DNA of 64,000 nucleotides from Erinaceus europaeus (Eukaryota > Chordata > Mammalia > Eulipotyphla > Erinaceidae), in the NCBI RefSeq assembly GCF_950295315.1, contig NC_080177.1:78698089-78762088 (forward strand), written 5' to 3'. This document shows positions 10,800 to 22,102 of the stretch, one piece after another. The position numbers were made by a program, and so were the translations under genes. Within the stretch, counting starts at the first letter, position 1; each line of letters begins with the position of its first letter. The notes beneath the pieces are model-generated. The model ran no database searches and had not been told where the DNA came from. It was given only the letters and a program-made list of their open reading frames with translations.

Positions 10800-11110
10800 A
10801 GTTGCAGGTGGGAATCACCTGGGCTTGAACGGAGAAGTGTTGGGTGGGATGAGACAGGCAGAGAGGGATGAATACTGGATGGCTTCACATGGAGGTGCAC
10901 CGGGGAGACAGAGTCGTAAAGGGAAAACACATGAAACTTGGACCAGAGATGTACTACACCACAGCAAGGACGTGAACAAAGGGAATGGAATATGGCGGCT
11001 TGGGTTCTTGATGAGGGGGTGTGAAGAACTGGGAAGCCATCCACAGGGAGACAAATGCACTGCGCTGCTCTAAACCCCCCCCCCCCCCAGTAAAAGGGGA
11101 ACAATAAAAG
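10800..11110 (+). mobile_element. Probable L1 3' UTR remnant
   Basis: GAGAGGGATGAATACTGGATGG, GGGAAAACACATGAAACTTGG and the GAAGAACTGGGAAGCC run echo the block order of the clearer L1 3' UTR copies (AGAAGGATGAAT, AGGGAAAACAC, ACTTGGACTGG). It ends at a C14 run and an AATAAAAG tail. Confidence 0.5.
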
Positions 11111-11167
11111 TTAAACTAATAGTCAGCAAAAATGAAGAGAATCCTGAACTCAAAGAGGAGAGGCCTA

Positions 11168-11645
11168 AGTACTCACTGAAAAAAAATTATAAAAAGGAAA
11201 CACTGGGGGAGTGGAGCAGTAGTGTGGCGGGTTAAGCACAGGTGGTGCAAAGCACAAGGACCGGAATAAGGGTCCCAGTTCAAGTCCCCGGCTTCCCACC
11301 TATGGGGGAGTCGCTTCACAGGTGGTGAAGCAGGTCTGCAGGTGTCTGTCTTTCTCTCTTCTTCTCTGTCTTCCCCTCCTCTCTCCATTTCTCTCTGTCC
11401 TATCCAACAACAATATCAATAACAACAACAATAATAACTACTACAACAACAATAAAACAACAAGTGCAACAAAAGTGAATAAATAAATGAATATTTTTTA
11501 AAAATCTTTAAAAAAGGAAACACTGACAAGAGCCATAGGATTAGAGGGGTACAACTCCATACAATTCCCACCACCAGACTCCATATCCCATCCCCTCCCC
11601 TGATAGCTTTCCTAGTCTTTATCCCTCAGGGAGATGTCGGGCTAA
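11168..11645 (-). mobile_element. LX retroposon interrupted by a SINE
   Basis: The reverse complement of the LX 3' end (AAAAAGGAAACACTG, CCATAGGATTAGAGGGGTAC, CAACTCCATACAATTCCC) is split after AAACACTG by the SINE at 11,206-11,510. It continues to a truncated 5' end at about 11,640. Confidence 0.8.
11206..11510 (+). repeat. ERI-type SINE, long form lacking the 3' module, inside LX
   Basis: Perfect 15-bp target duplication AAAAAGGAAACACTG at 11191-11205 and 11511-11525. Full head, TC stretch, CAACAATATCAATAACAAC linker and AATAAATAAATG tail. Confidence 0.95.
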
Positions 11646-13668
11646 GTAATAATTTTTTAAAGCTATGGGTGCAACTGTGAATTAACCACTTTAATGTGAT
11701 CTTTATGTTCCTGGTCTGCTTACAAATGAAGTAGTCATAGAGGTTAAACATTTCCTGAGTAGCTCGCTTTATCTCTTCAGTTTACTTAAAAGGCCTTTCT
11801 CCTATTCAACAAAGTCCAACTTTATTGTGCTTTCTGAAGCAAATTATAACATAGTTTGTGTTTGGAGAAACCAAATTAATGAGGTTTTAGCTGCATGCTA
11901 ATTAAAACTCCTTAGAATTCTGCAAAAGTTTTCCCTTCAAGAGTTCAGATTTGTTGATGAAAATTTCTCATTAGTCTTCACAACGAGTTTCAGAAACAAA
12001 TGATCAGCCTCTCAACCCTATCAAGAGAAATTCCAACATACTCTTCCCAGCTATTACTCTGAAGACAAAGGCATAGAAACCCAGACATCCGGTTTTAAGG
12101 TCTTGTAGGGAACTCACTCTCTTCAAGGAAGTCCTGCAACGATGTAAGTCCACACCGCAATGGAGTGGTGAAGCTCAATTAGAAAATTCAGCTCTGATTA
12201 TCACCTCAAATAGATGGAATTAAAATGTACATCCATTAGGATCATTAGACCCTGTCCATGATGAGAAAAAAAAATGTTTGCATTCAGTTTCTAAGGAGAG
12301 TGTTAAGAAGTGTCTCTGTTTAGAGCACACATTGGCTGTGGTTCAGGGATGTCTATCCCACTTAGAAGCCTTTCATGCAAATACAAACAGATGGATAAAA
12401 ACAATGAGGAGGGAGTCACATGACTGGATAAGAGAGAGAGAAGAATCCTCTGTTAGGGTCTGCAGGTAGGAATGAGCCGTGAGCCCACTGAATTCTCCAA
12501 CAACATCCCAGGACTCCCTGACCAGGGCCTCGGATGATGGGGTGGCCTGGTAGTGACCAAAAGGGCCGTCATTAAAGTGTGCTGGTCTCTTGCCCTTATG
12601 CAGCCTTTGTAGTCCTTACTTTATCTGACAAGACTGGACTGAGAGTGATTGAGGGAAGTGAAATAGGAAGTAGGTGAGGAAGGTATTGAGGTCTAAGTAG
12701 AAACTATTTGATTAAGTACTTTATTGTGTCTTTCTTAGGTCTTTCTACTTGCTTGCTGCACTCAGTGAGCCACTGTAGACCACTGTGTGCTTTTACCTTA
12801 AGGTAGATGTTTCCCTGCCTTATGGATACATGTGCACATGTGCTCTACCCATGAGCCCTGGCTTACATCTAGGTTCTGCAGCTCTGTTAGGAAGTGCGCC
12901 ACCTGAGATGGACTGGGTCAACATACTCTGCCACTCCAAGAAGATGGGTCCTGGAATGAGTGCAGCCTATCTGTATCCAAAATAAATACATAAATAGTTA
13001 AAAAAGAAAAAGAAATGAAATGACATCCATGTGCCAGTGACAATTCTCCTGTAACCACTACTTCCCTAATAAAATGGTTTGGGGAAAGAGAAAAAAAAAA
13101 AAGGAAAAGAAAAGAAATTAGATTTTTGAAATCTCACTGAGCTGCTAGATCAAAGCAACTTGAAAGCCCTTTCTACTTTAGATTTTCCAGTGAAGTGGAA
13201 TGAATCTGTTATTAGCTGCAGCGTTTCAGTTTGACAGTTTAATGTTAAATTTGGGGTTGTAATTGGTTGAAGAGATACTCCTACCTAGGAGCTCATACGG
13301 ATCCTGTTGCGAACTATTACTATTGTGTTCTTTTCTTTGCACAGTGCTTGAGTGACTACTCCCAACTTATTAGGTTTCTCTTTCCTGTTTCATGCACTGC
13401 CTGCTCAAAAACATTAATTAGCATCAGAACAACTGGATAATACCCATCCAGAAGAAAACAAATACAGACTCTGGCATATAAAATATTCTAGATGGAATTA
13501 AAGAATTAAATCAAAATACAGGGTTAGATTTAAAGTCTGAAGTGTATAGAGACATGATAAGAGCCCTAAATCACAAAAGGTAGACAGACATACTTGATTA
13601 TTTATGAATTAGGGCAAAAATATTTATCTCCCCAAAAACCAAACAATCAAATGGGGAAAAACCTAGTC

Positions 13669-13673
<5 letters not shown>
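11646..13673. other. SINE-free unique interval
   Basis: About 2 kb with no confident transposable element. A-rich tracts at 12,267 and 13,090. Long frames are short and unrecognised. Such an interval could hold conserved non-coding sequence, but I see no motif that shows it. Confidence 0.5.

Positions 13674-13727
<54 letters not shown>
13674..13727. repeat. (AC)27 microsatellite
   Basis: Uninterrupted AC dinucleotides of about 54 bp. Confidence 0.98.
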
Positions 13728-13729
<2 letters not shown>

Positions 13730-14164
13730 CTGACATCCTTCATGTACAGTCTTTATCAATGGATGAGAAAGAATCAACCACTTAAGAGGAAAGGAGGGAA
13801 ATAAATGAACAGGGAACTGATCAAAGGCTGCAGTCAAATGGACAGTAAATGAAAGAAAGTGTGTTTGCCTCACTAACAGTATACACAAATATTTTCCACA
13901 ATACTTAATAATGAAAACACCTGTGGAGGTGGGGGGTGGCCAGCCCAGCACCGGTTGTGGCAGTCCAAGGAAACAATGAGATCAAGTCCAGCCACTCCCA
14001 GCTGCCTAGCTGCAGCACTTACACTGTAAACAAGTTACTCTCAGAGTCTAGTGTACACTTCATGTGGTTTTCTTTGTAATGATTTTGTTGTTTAAATGGT
14101 CCCCAAGTGTGGGACTGGAGTATACTCATTGTTTTGATTTTCTAATTAATTTTTCTTTTCTTTT

Positions 14165-14325
14165 CTACAGAGGGGGGTGATAATCATTAACATTATAGTA
14201 CAGTAATTGATACACGGGTACAATGTCTCGCCTCTGTGATAGGTGTCTACAAAACACTCTCACCTCCAGCTGAGATCCTTTTCTGCCATCAAGCACCAAG
14301 ATCCCAGAATTTTAGAAGGGCCTAT
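14165..14325 (-). mobile_element. Degenerate L1 3' UTR (antisense)
   Basis: ATTATAGTACAGTAATTGATAC and the following CTCCAGCTGAGATCC share layout with the antisense L1 3' UTR at 30,356-30,480. It abuts a sense-oriented L1 tail at 14,343. Confidence 0.45.
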
Positions 14326-14342
14326 GGCCTTTGGGTATATCC

Positions 14343-14685
14343 TCTCCTGGGGATATACCCAAAGGAAGCAAATGCACTTTTGCAGTGAGATCATTGTACA
14401 CCTATGTTCATAGCAGCATAATTTGTAATAAGCCAAATTGGGAAAGAACCCAGCTGCCTAGTGACAGATGAGTGGTCTATATACACAACGGAATACTACT
14501 CAGCTATTAAAAGTAATGAAGCCATCTACTTCACCTCATCTTGGATGGAACTTGAAGACTGAGTAAAGCCAAAATAGAGAAGAATGAATACTAGATGATC
14601 CCACTCATAGGAGGAACTTAAGAAAGAAGGACAGAAAGGGAAAACATTAGAGAATACATGGACTGGGTGTGGTGTGTGAACCATG
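14343..14685 (+). pseudogene. L1 ORF2 C-terminal end and 3' UTR
   Basis: CCTGGGGATATACCCAAAGG, TCATAGCAGCATAATTTG, GTCTATATACACAACGGAA and GGATGGAACTTGAAG are the standard end-of-ORF2/3' UTR run of L1, in the same order as at 29,815-30,130. Interrupted by frameshifts. It ends in the ACATGGACTGGGTGTGGTG block. A 15-bp inverted copy of its first bases precedes it. Confidence 0.8.
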
Positions 14686-14689
14686 GTTT

Positions 14690-15318
14690 CTACGTCCAAG
14701 AAGGCTGCAGTGTGCTTACAGAGAAAATGTGTGTGCTAGTGAGCTTTGTTCAGGGATCAGCAACAGTGGTTCTGCCTGCGACTTCACTGTTGATGAGTCG
14801 GCAATAGTTGACAAGCGAGCTGTCTTTCAACCAAGGATCACAGGAAGCAAAGGAATGTGATGTGCAGCCGATGAAAATGTGGCGACCAGAAGCCCCCAGG
14901 AATCCAACCCTGTTTCTCTTTTAGCAACGAGAATTCACTGTTTGTGGCTTCAGTATTCAGGGTGACTTATAGGAAATAGTTAAACAAAATGATATTCAAT
15001 TGTAATTTTCTTCGAGCTTTTAGGAACATAATATCATAATACTCACACAACTGAGAATGAATGTAGCATTTTGTCCTAGAACTGTCATTTCTATCACTCT
15101 ACCCTTCCCAAATACAGTCACGGCTTGTAATGGTAAAACAAACACAACTTGTAGCAATGGTAGGAGACTACCTGAATGTTCACACATATAAAATATATAA
15201 ATTTATAAAAATAAACACCCATATGAAATGTGCATGTACACAAATAGAATCTGATACATAGCTTTGCATGGGTATACATACATATACTGAATTCCTTAGG
15301 TGAAATTATCATTCATTC
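14690..15318. other. Unique sequence
   Basis: No repeat or exon recognised. Confidence 0.5.
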
Positions 15319-15329
15319 TAAACCTTGCA

Positions 15330-15656
15330 TGGGGGCAGGGCAGTGGCTTAACTGGCAGGCTATGTGCCAGTTAAGCGCACATAGCACTGTGCGGAAGGAC
15401 CCGTAAAAGGACTGGGGTTCGAGCCCACACTCCCCATCTGCACTGGGGATGCTTCATGAGCAATGAAGCAGGTCAGTAAGTGTCGCTCTTTCTCTTTCCC
15501 TCTCTATCTATCCTGCCCCTCTCAATTTCTCTCTGTCCTACTGAATAAAATGGGAAACAAGGGGGGGGGGTAATGGCCACTGGGAATTGTGTGTTAGCTG
15601 TGCAGGCACCAGCCCCAGTGATAACCCTGGAGGCAAAACAAGCTAACAAAGAAACA
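15330..15656 (+). repeat. ERI-type SINE, long form, with a rearranged head
   Basis: Target duplication AAACCTTGCA at 15320-15329 and 15657-15666. The 3' module ends AACCCTGGAGGCAAAAC. The head contains a perfect 11-bp inverted repeat (15347-15357 and 15365-15375) not seen in other copies. Confidence 0.92.
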
Positions 15657-15670
15657 AAACCTTGCAAATA

Positions 15671-15674
<4 letters not shown>

Positions 15675-15712
<38 letters not shown>
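15675..15712. repeat. (TG)n microsatellite
   Basis: About 19 TG units just downstream of the SINE tail and its target duplication. Confidence 0.97.
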
Positions 15713-15715
<3 letters not shown>

Positions 15716-15719
15716 ATAT

Positions 15720-16655
15720 ATATACACTTCTTTAAACCTGGAGGGCTTTCTACTTGACTTGAGAAAAACACATTTGAAAATATGATAAATATGATGCAAT
15801 CCAGCTTATAAAGCAAACAAGGGCAAAAAAAAAATGATCCCCCCCCCACAATCATCTTAGTAGCTCTCCAGGTTGGACTAAGCACCAGGAAGAATGGAGG
15901 AGAAGGTGACTCTTACCACTACCCCACGATGGACAAAACAGAGAGGCAGGTAAGACTTACTTACATTAAGCACATATCTTTATCTGTTAAAAAAAAAAGT
16001 AGGTATATAAAAATTAATTGATTAGCAAAATGCAGATGCTTTGAGCTCCCCATCTCAAACTTTCAGAAGTTTTCAGAAGTACATAGAAGCCTGGGAACCT
16101 GCGTGTTTTCAGACACTTCAGGAGCATCCTAAGCGGATGGTCTTCTCACCACATCGAGAAGCCCAGCTCTAGATGCACACCAACCTTCTGTCTACATAGT
16201 CCTCCCACGGGACTGTCACTTATGAGGTATTACAGCTCAATACAGCCAGCTTCCAATTCTGCTTCCACGAAATGGCTCCCATGTCACCTTGAGAGGAGTT
16301 CAAACCCCTCAACTCTGCACTGACTGAAAATCTGTTGCTTCCATGCTACAGATGGCTAATGGCGTCCATTCTATGAGGCTTCTACCTTATTAAACCCTCA
16401 AGGGGGCACTATGGTCTCCCTTTATCTTCAAGCTATTATGGGAAGGGGTCCGTTGTCAGGCCTGTTGATCTTTCCTTATTTGATTCTCATTAGGCAAAAT
16501 CATCACCACAAATGAGATTCATACCCCAAGTGTGTCTATTCTTCCACTGCTGAAGGGAGAACTCAGATATTTTTAACAGAAAGTCAAAGTTCATCCTTTC
16601 ATTTTCCATGTTTGTGAAGTAAATGGTTTTTTTCCCTCTCTAGAAATATATATAT
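15720..16655. other. Unique sequence
   Basis: C8 run at about 15840 and a CAGAAGTTTTCAGAAGT direct repeat near 16,065. No gene or element recognised. Confidence 0.45.
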
Positions 16656-16657
16656 AT

Positions 16658-16948
16658 TTGCCTCCAGGCTTATTGTTGTGGCTCGGTGCCAGCACTAGGA
16701 ATTCACTGCTCCTGGTGGCCTTTTTTTTTTTTTTTTTTTTCTGTTTTATTGGATAAGACAGAGGGAAATCAAGAGAGAAGTGGAAGATAGAGAGGAGGAG
16801 AGAAAGAAAGATACCTGCAGAACTGCTTCATTGCTCATGAAGCAACCCCCTGCAGGTGGGGAACTGGGGGCTCAAACTGGGATCCCTGTGCAAGTTCTTA
16901 CACTTTGTACTATAAGCACTTATTCCAGTGTGCTACCGACTGATCCTT
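16658..16948 (-). repeat. ERI-type SINE, long form
   Basis: 3' module complement TTTGCCTCCAGGCTTATTG ... CACTGCTCCTGGTGGCC, T20 run, then CAGAACTGCTTCATTGCTC and head complement to about 16,948. Confidence 0.9.
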
Positions 16949-17042
16949 GAAATAAATGTATTTTGCATCTATGTAATTATCAAAAAGAAATGTGACCTTG
17001 TTTCACATGGAACTGTGTTCCATGAAAAGCATAGAAAGAGGA

Positions 17043-17507
17043 AGCAGGAGGCTGGAGCCAAGATGGCGACTCGGAGACAACACCTAGCCTCAGCTCTGCA
17101 AGGAGGCTGCTTCAAAACTGGGAAGTCCAGGTGAGACCACCAGGTTCCAGATGCTACCATGATGCCGACCAGACTTCCCTGGGCAGACAACCCCACCAAT
17201 GTGTCCTGGAGCCCTGCTTCCCTGAACCCCCACCCCACAAGGGAAAGAGAGAGACAGGCTGGGAGTATGGATCCACCAGTCAACGCCCATGTTCAGCAGG
17301 GAAGCAATTACAGAAGCCAGACCTTCCACCTTCTGCATCCCGCAGTGACCCTGGGTCCATACTCCCAGAGGGATAAAGAATAGGAAAGCTGTCGAGGGAG
17401 GGGGTGGGGGTGGAGCTCTGGTGGTGGGCATTGTATGGAGTTGTACCCCTTTATCCTATGGTTTTGTCAGTATTTCCTTTTTTAAAATAAAAATTGAAAA
17501 AAAAAAA
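17043..17507 (+). mobile_element. Internally deleted LX/L1-like element with 5' end and 3' UTR
   Basis: The first part (17,043-17,136) has GGAGCCAAGATGGCGAC, like the start of mammalian L1 5' UTRs, where CAAGATGGC is a YY1-type site. From 17,137 (CCACCAGGTTCCAGATGC) it is standard LX 3' UTR, ending with AAATAAAAATTG and an A-run at 17,497-17,507. ORF1 and ORF2 are absent. The join lies exactly where the longer copy at 46,395 shows a splice-acceptor-like CTCTCTTTTCAG before the same CCACCAGG. The element encodes nothing and would depend on L1 enzymes supplied in trans. Confidence 0.75.
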
Positions 17508-17512
17508 GAGCA

Positions 17513-17832
17513 GGGGGCTGGTCACTAGTGCACTGGGTTAAGCGCACATGGTGCAGAGCACAGGGACTGGCCCAAGGATCCCGGTTCAGCCCCCGGCTTC
17601 CCACCTGCAGGGGTGGCGCTTCACAATCAGTGAAGCAGGTCTGTAGGTGTTTGTCTTTCACTCTGTCTTCCCCTCCTCTCATGATTTCTCTCTGTCCTAT
17701 CCAACAACAACAGTAGCAGCAACAATAACAACAGCAACAATAGTAATGGGGGAAAAAGATGGCCTCCTGAAGCTGTGGATTCCTATCGCAGGCACTAAGG
17801 CCCAGTGATAAACTGGGAGACAAAATAAATAC
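17513..17832 (+). repeat. ERI-type SINE, long form
   Basis: Head GGTCACTAGTGCACTGGGTTAA, TC stretch, CAACAACAACAGTAGCAGC linker, module GCCTCCTGAAGCTGTGG ... GATAAACTGGGAGACAAA. It directly follows the LX poly-A tail. Confidence 0.92.

Positions 17833-17834
<2 letters not shown>

Positions 17835-17872
<38 letters not shown>
17835..17872. repeat. (AT)n microsatellite in the SINE tail
   Basis: AT dinucleotides expand from the AATAAATACATATATAAAT tail of the preceding SINE. Confidence 0.95.
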
Positions 17873-17877
<5 letters not shown>

Positions 17878-17879
17878 AT

Positions 17880-18475
17880 GCAAGAGCAAATACCTTAAGA
17901 TTCTTTGCTACCATTCACTCCTGTCTACAATGTCTAAGAGGCATGAGGATGTGATTTAATTCCTAAAGGATAGATACAGCTCTGGGTTCACGGCTACGCT
18001 ATTCACAAGAGCCCCAAATGCCCATCAGCAGATGACTGGACACAGACGTTCCATCCAGTTACCCACAACATCTATTCACAGCTCCCACTGACAAAAACAC
18101 CCACTTCATGAACCCCCATAAATTCTAGCACAGTCTGCTTCCAGTCTCCCTGTGACCCTCTTCTCTGACGAAAGTGTTGGGACCAACATGGTCAATCAGC
18201 TGGGTCAACTTGGTTGGAAGGAGTTTTTGATCAGGTCAGTTCTGTGCAGACAAGAGCCCCACCACCTTCCAGGCATTGTTGTATTTCATGGAAAGTCTGA
18301 GCTACAGCAGGGTGCTCTTTAAATATTTGCCAAATAAATATAGTAATCATCAGTTCTGGGAATTTTGAAGTATAGTTATACAACTAACTAAATGACGGAT
18401 AACCATGCTTCATTGCCCATTTGTTATACCTCTATAAATTACTTTATGAAGAGTAATTATAAAAGAAAGAGCAGG
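17880..18475. other. Unique sequence
   Basis: No element or exon recognised. Confidence 0.5.
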
Positions 18476-18477
18476 AG

Positions 18478-18690
18478 GGGCCAGGTGGTGGCACAGCTGG
18501 TTCAGTGCACATGTTAAGGAGAGCAAGGATCCAGGTTCAAGCCCCTAGACCCATCTATGGGGGGTGGAGCTTCACGAGTGGTGAAGTAGGGCTGCAGGCA
18601 TCTCTCTCTTTTTTTTTTCTCTCTATCTCCCTACCCCTCTTAATTTCTTTCTGTCCTATCAAATATAAATAAATACAGTATATACAACAA
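18478..18690 (+). repeat. ERI-type SINE, short form
   Basis: GGGGCCAGGTGGTGGCACAG head, GGTTCAAGCCCC box-B-like, GAAGTAGGGCTGCAGGC, TC stretch with T10, AATATAAATAAATAC tail. Confidence 0.92.
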
Positions 18691-18731
18691 AGGAAGAGTT
18701 AGGCCATACTACAATCTCCATTCTTTTATTT

Positions 18732-18878
18732 TTTAAAAAAGATTTTTTTATTTAAGAGAAAGAGAGCAAGAGTCAGACTATCACTCTAGCACACGCAATG
18801 TGTGTTTGATTGAACTCAGGACCTCAAGCTTGTAAACTTAGAACTCTATCCACCGCATCACCCCTCAGGTCTCTACAG
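18732..18878 (-). repeat. tRNA-headed SINE, form c, diverged
   Basis: Tail complement GATTTTTTTATTTAAGAG, CACTCTAGCACACGCAATG and GAACTCAGGACCTCAAGC keep the order of form c in reverse. Confidence 0.7.
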
Positions 18879-18991
18879 CTTTATTCTTGTATTCTGGAAA
18901 ACCAGCCTAAAAAGAATCGTCCATTGCATTCTAATTTAGGTGTTCTGACTGCTGCATGCTCCCTGAGAAAGAGAAGTCAGATACAAAGTTG

Positions 18992-19006
18992 GTCTCTCTC
19001 TCTCTT

Positions 19007-19100
<94 letters not shown>
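18992..19100. repeat. Compound (TC)n(AC)n microsatellite
   Basis: A TC tract of about 55 bp passes directly into an AC tract of about 54 bp. Predicted Ser-Leu/Thr-His frames come from it. Confidence 0.98.
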
Positions 19101-19105
<5 letters not shown>

Positions 19106-19800
19106 TCACAATCTGGAGTGAAGGTTTTTAATGATTTCTCTCCTAGTCACAAGCTGAATGTCACCAGTAGGGGACAATAAACTGGCAGAGGGAAGGCTTC
19201 CAGTGACCTTCAAAATGTTCTGGACATAAACAACCACACCATTTCCACAGGCTACAAGCATAACACTTACTGTAATCTTAAGGTAATCCATATTTTCACA
19301 ACAGAAGTAGTATATTTTAATGAACTGATGCCTTACAAAAATAAGAGCCATAATTTCTAAAACTTAGCACCTTAAACTTAAAAGAACCAAAGGACTTTCT
19401 TTGTGAAAAGCAGACCTTGTGAACTTTCTATCTCTTTATCAGTTTCCTTATTCGACACTTAAAGACAGCTTATATTTAGTTCTTATTTTACAAAAAAAAA
19501 AAATCACAGAATCATTTACATGAAAATGATTCTTTACTTCCCATTATTTCACTGATAGATAAAATCATTCACCAATCATGAAATAATAGGAAGAAAGAAA
19601 GAGCAACTGGGCTTCTTGACTATATGACAAAATGTACGGCAAAGAATTGTATAGACTGCTGAGCTCCTAAAAGATATTCAATAATGTTAATTCCTTGTCT
19701 CTATCCTATTAAGCCTTCCTGATGGAGTCAGCAGTCTTCAGGCCTGGCTAAGCCAACAGCACTGAACACACTGTGTTAATACAGTCAAGCTAGCCTCTGG
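19101..19800. other. Unique sequence
   Basis: No repeat or exon recognised. Confidence 0.45.
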
Positions 19801-19930
19801 AGTATTTGGTTCACTCAACAAATACTATTCTGTCCAAGCATTGTGTGTGAACCAGGAGATACCTAGATGCATTTGCCCCAAGCCCTTTTCCTACAGAGAT
19901 TAAAGTCCAGTGAGGAAGAAAGTGCAGTAC
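19800..19930. repeat. L2/MIR-class ancient repeat, probable
   Basis: TTCACTCAACAAATACTATTC, AACCAGGAGATACCTAGATG and GAGATTAAAGTCCAGTGAGG match in order the familiar old repeat (CAACAAATATTTATTGAGC, GGGGATACA, GAGCTTACAGTCTAGTG). Heavily diverged. Strand and exact family not assigned. Confidence 0.5.
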
Positions 19931-20157
19931 ACCAAGACACGATGTTCTCTTACACACAGAAGACATCATTTGGGGTTTCCAGTCACAAGTAAGCAGGAAA
20001 TCCAAATACAGGTGGTTTATGCAAAAATGGAATATTTGGGCTCAAATAACCAGAGATCTGAGGGATGAGCTGAGTAGACCTGGTGTTAGAAAGGGTCCCA
20101 GGACTTCTGGAGGCATGGTCATGGAGAAGCAGCAATGTGCTCTCCGCACATTGCTGC

Positions 20158-20348
20158 TATTAAATTTTCACAACAGAAAAATTATTAAATTCATTATTAA
20201 ATAAATTTAAAAGCAATTTATTAAATTTATTATTTATCATTAAATATCATGTTTATTATTAAATATAGCATTGATTTTATTATTTATTATTAAATTCATC
20301 AAAAATTTATTAATTATAAATTTATCATTTATTATTAAATATACTAAA
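20158..20348. repeat. ATTA/AAAT-rich low-complexity block
   Basis: About 190 bp built of irregular ATTATTAAAT-like words, nearly free of G and C. Probably a decayed A-rich tail expansion. Confidence 0.85.
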
Positions 20349-20349
20349 T

Positions 20350-21524
20350 CCAGGACAACCACCTGGAGGTTTAACAGTTTATGACCAGGATCTCTTCAAG
20401 AACTCACCAGGCCACAGGTGAGTACAAGCACATGTGGCTCGTGGACTGCAAGGGGCTGAGGGAGAGATTCCTGGGACTGAAAGACCATACTCAGGAACAG
20501 CTAGTGCCAGTCTGACAGTTTGCCAGCTGAGACACACCACTTCTGGGCCTGAGTCTTAGCAACAAAAAGACTAAAATAATAAACATATAAAGGGTCCCAG
20601 ATGTCACCAGGACAAATCTTTGTTCTGTTCTTGCTTTTGTACCGATTCCATGCACATAGGGGTTTCCCACCTATAAACTCTTGGCTGAAGCAGCAAAGTT
20701 TCTCTTGCTCAAAATTAGTTTTCATAGTGACTCATTAGTTCAAATTGGGTTAAGTGTCTTCTCCCAACACAATCATACAACCTAGGACAAGAATACTGTC
20801 AGATCTCCTTAGCTAATCAGGAATCCACAGACCAGAAGATAGGATCAATATTAACCAAGTCAGGTGGACGTTAGCTTTTTTTAAAAAATAAATCATTCCA
20901 ATAACAGAAACTACAGGCAAAGAAACTTTTCCATGTACAAGGAACTTTTCAGTCACTGAGCTGTATTCATCTATGTCTTCCAAGTAACACTGTTAGGAGG
21001 TAAATACTATGATTTGACTGTTAATAGATAATATGTCTGGAATGTGAACTGCTTAATGTTGGTTCAGGTCATCACACACAGTGAACTATTTTTGTCAGGA
21101 AAAGGGAGGGTGACTATCGGGTGACGGAAACAAGAGATGCCCAGGACTAAGGGTAAGTGCGGAATGCTATAATAAATGGGCAGTGTGGTTGCAGAACTGA
21201 AGTTGAAATCTGAGGGGAAAGTGAAAGTGATCCAGGGAGGACTGGGACACCCACAAGAGTTTAAGGTGTAGGTGTCCACGAAAGATCTGACAAAGAATAC
21301 AACAGTCAGAAAATGAAGGTCCTTGTAATCCATGTAAGGAGGCTAAAACTTCGCATTGAGGGCGCCAGCCACCATAGAAGATCTTAGGTCTGATATCTAC
21401 TGTGTGGGCAGTGTGGATACAGAAATGGAAAAAACGGAGAGTACAAAAAGTAATGAGCTAGTGGATAGAATGTTTACTTTGTCCTATCTCTAATTCCTAC
21501 TTTCCAGCAACCTCATATATCTTT

Positions 21525-21525
<1 letters not shown>
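20350..21525. other. Unique sequence
   Basis: CACTGTTAGGAGGTAAATACTATG near 20,987 hints at an antisense MIR core, but too little is preserved to call it. Confidence 0.4.

Positions 21526-21527
<2 letters not shown>

Positions 21528-21573
<46 letters not shown>
21528..21573. repeat. (AC)23 microsatellite
   Basis: Uninterrupted AC dinucleotides. Confidence 0.97.
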
Positions 21574-21575
<2 letters not shown>

Positions 21576-21882
21576 TTACAATGAGCACTGGCACATAAAC
21601 CCATTTATTCTGCAACTCTTTAAGACCAATCACATTTATCACACACTGTGAGCTAAAAAAAAAAAAAAGCAAAACAGTCTATACGGAATAAGTACATTTT
21701 TATAACAGTACATCGGAGGAAAAGATAAAGAAGATTAATAATATAGGTGGGTTGAGAAAATAAGAGTTTTTTTTTCTTTGTTTACAAATAGACGTGTTAT
21801 TTCTTTAACGAGCTTAAAAGAGGCCATTTTTAATTCTTTCATGAGAGCTATAAAGCAATGTATGTTAATAACAAAAATTCAA

Positions 21883-22102
21883 GGGGCCAGGTGGTGGTGT
21901 ATCTGGTTAAGCGCACATGCTACACTGCTCAAGGTCCCGGGTTCAAGCCCTCAGCCCTCAGCCCTCAGCCCTCACCTGCAGGGGAAAAGCTTCATGACTG
22001 GGGAAGCAGGGCTGCAGGTGTCTCTGCCTCTTTCCCTCTCAGTCTTCCCCCCATCTTGATTTCTGGCTGTCTCTATCCAATAAATAAATAAATAAATATT
22101 AG
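21883..22102 (+). repeat. ERI-type SINE, short form with a 7-bp tandem expansion
   Basis: GGGGCCAGGTGGTGGTGTATC head. Just after box B the heptamer CCCTCAG is repeated about four times (21,947-21,977). Tail CCAATAAATAAATAAATAAA. Confidence 0.92.

Noticed and set aside
17513..17872. AAGAGCAG/CAAGAGCA as a target duplication of the SINE
   Set aside because: Only about 7 bp match, next to an A-run and an AT microsatellite. Not significant.
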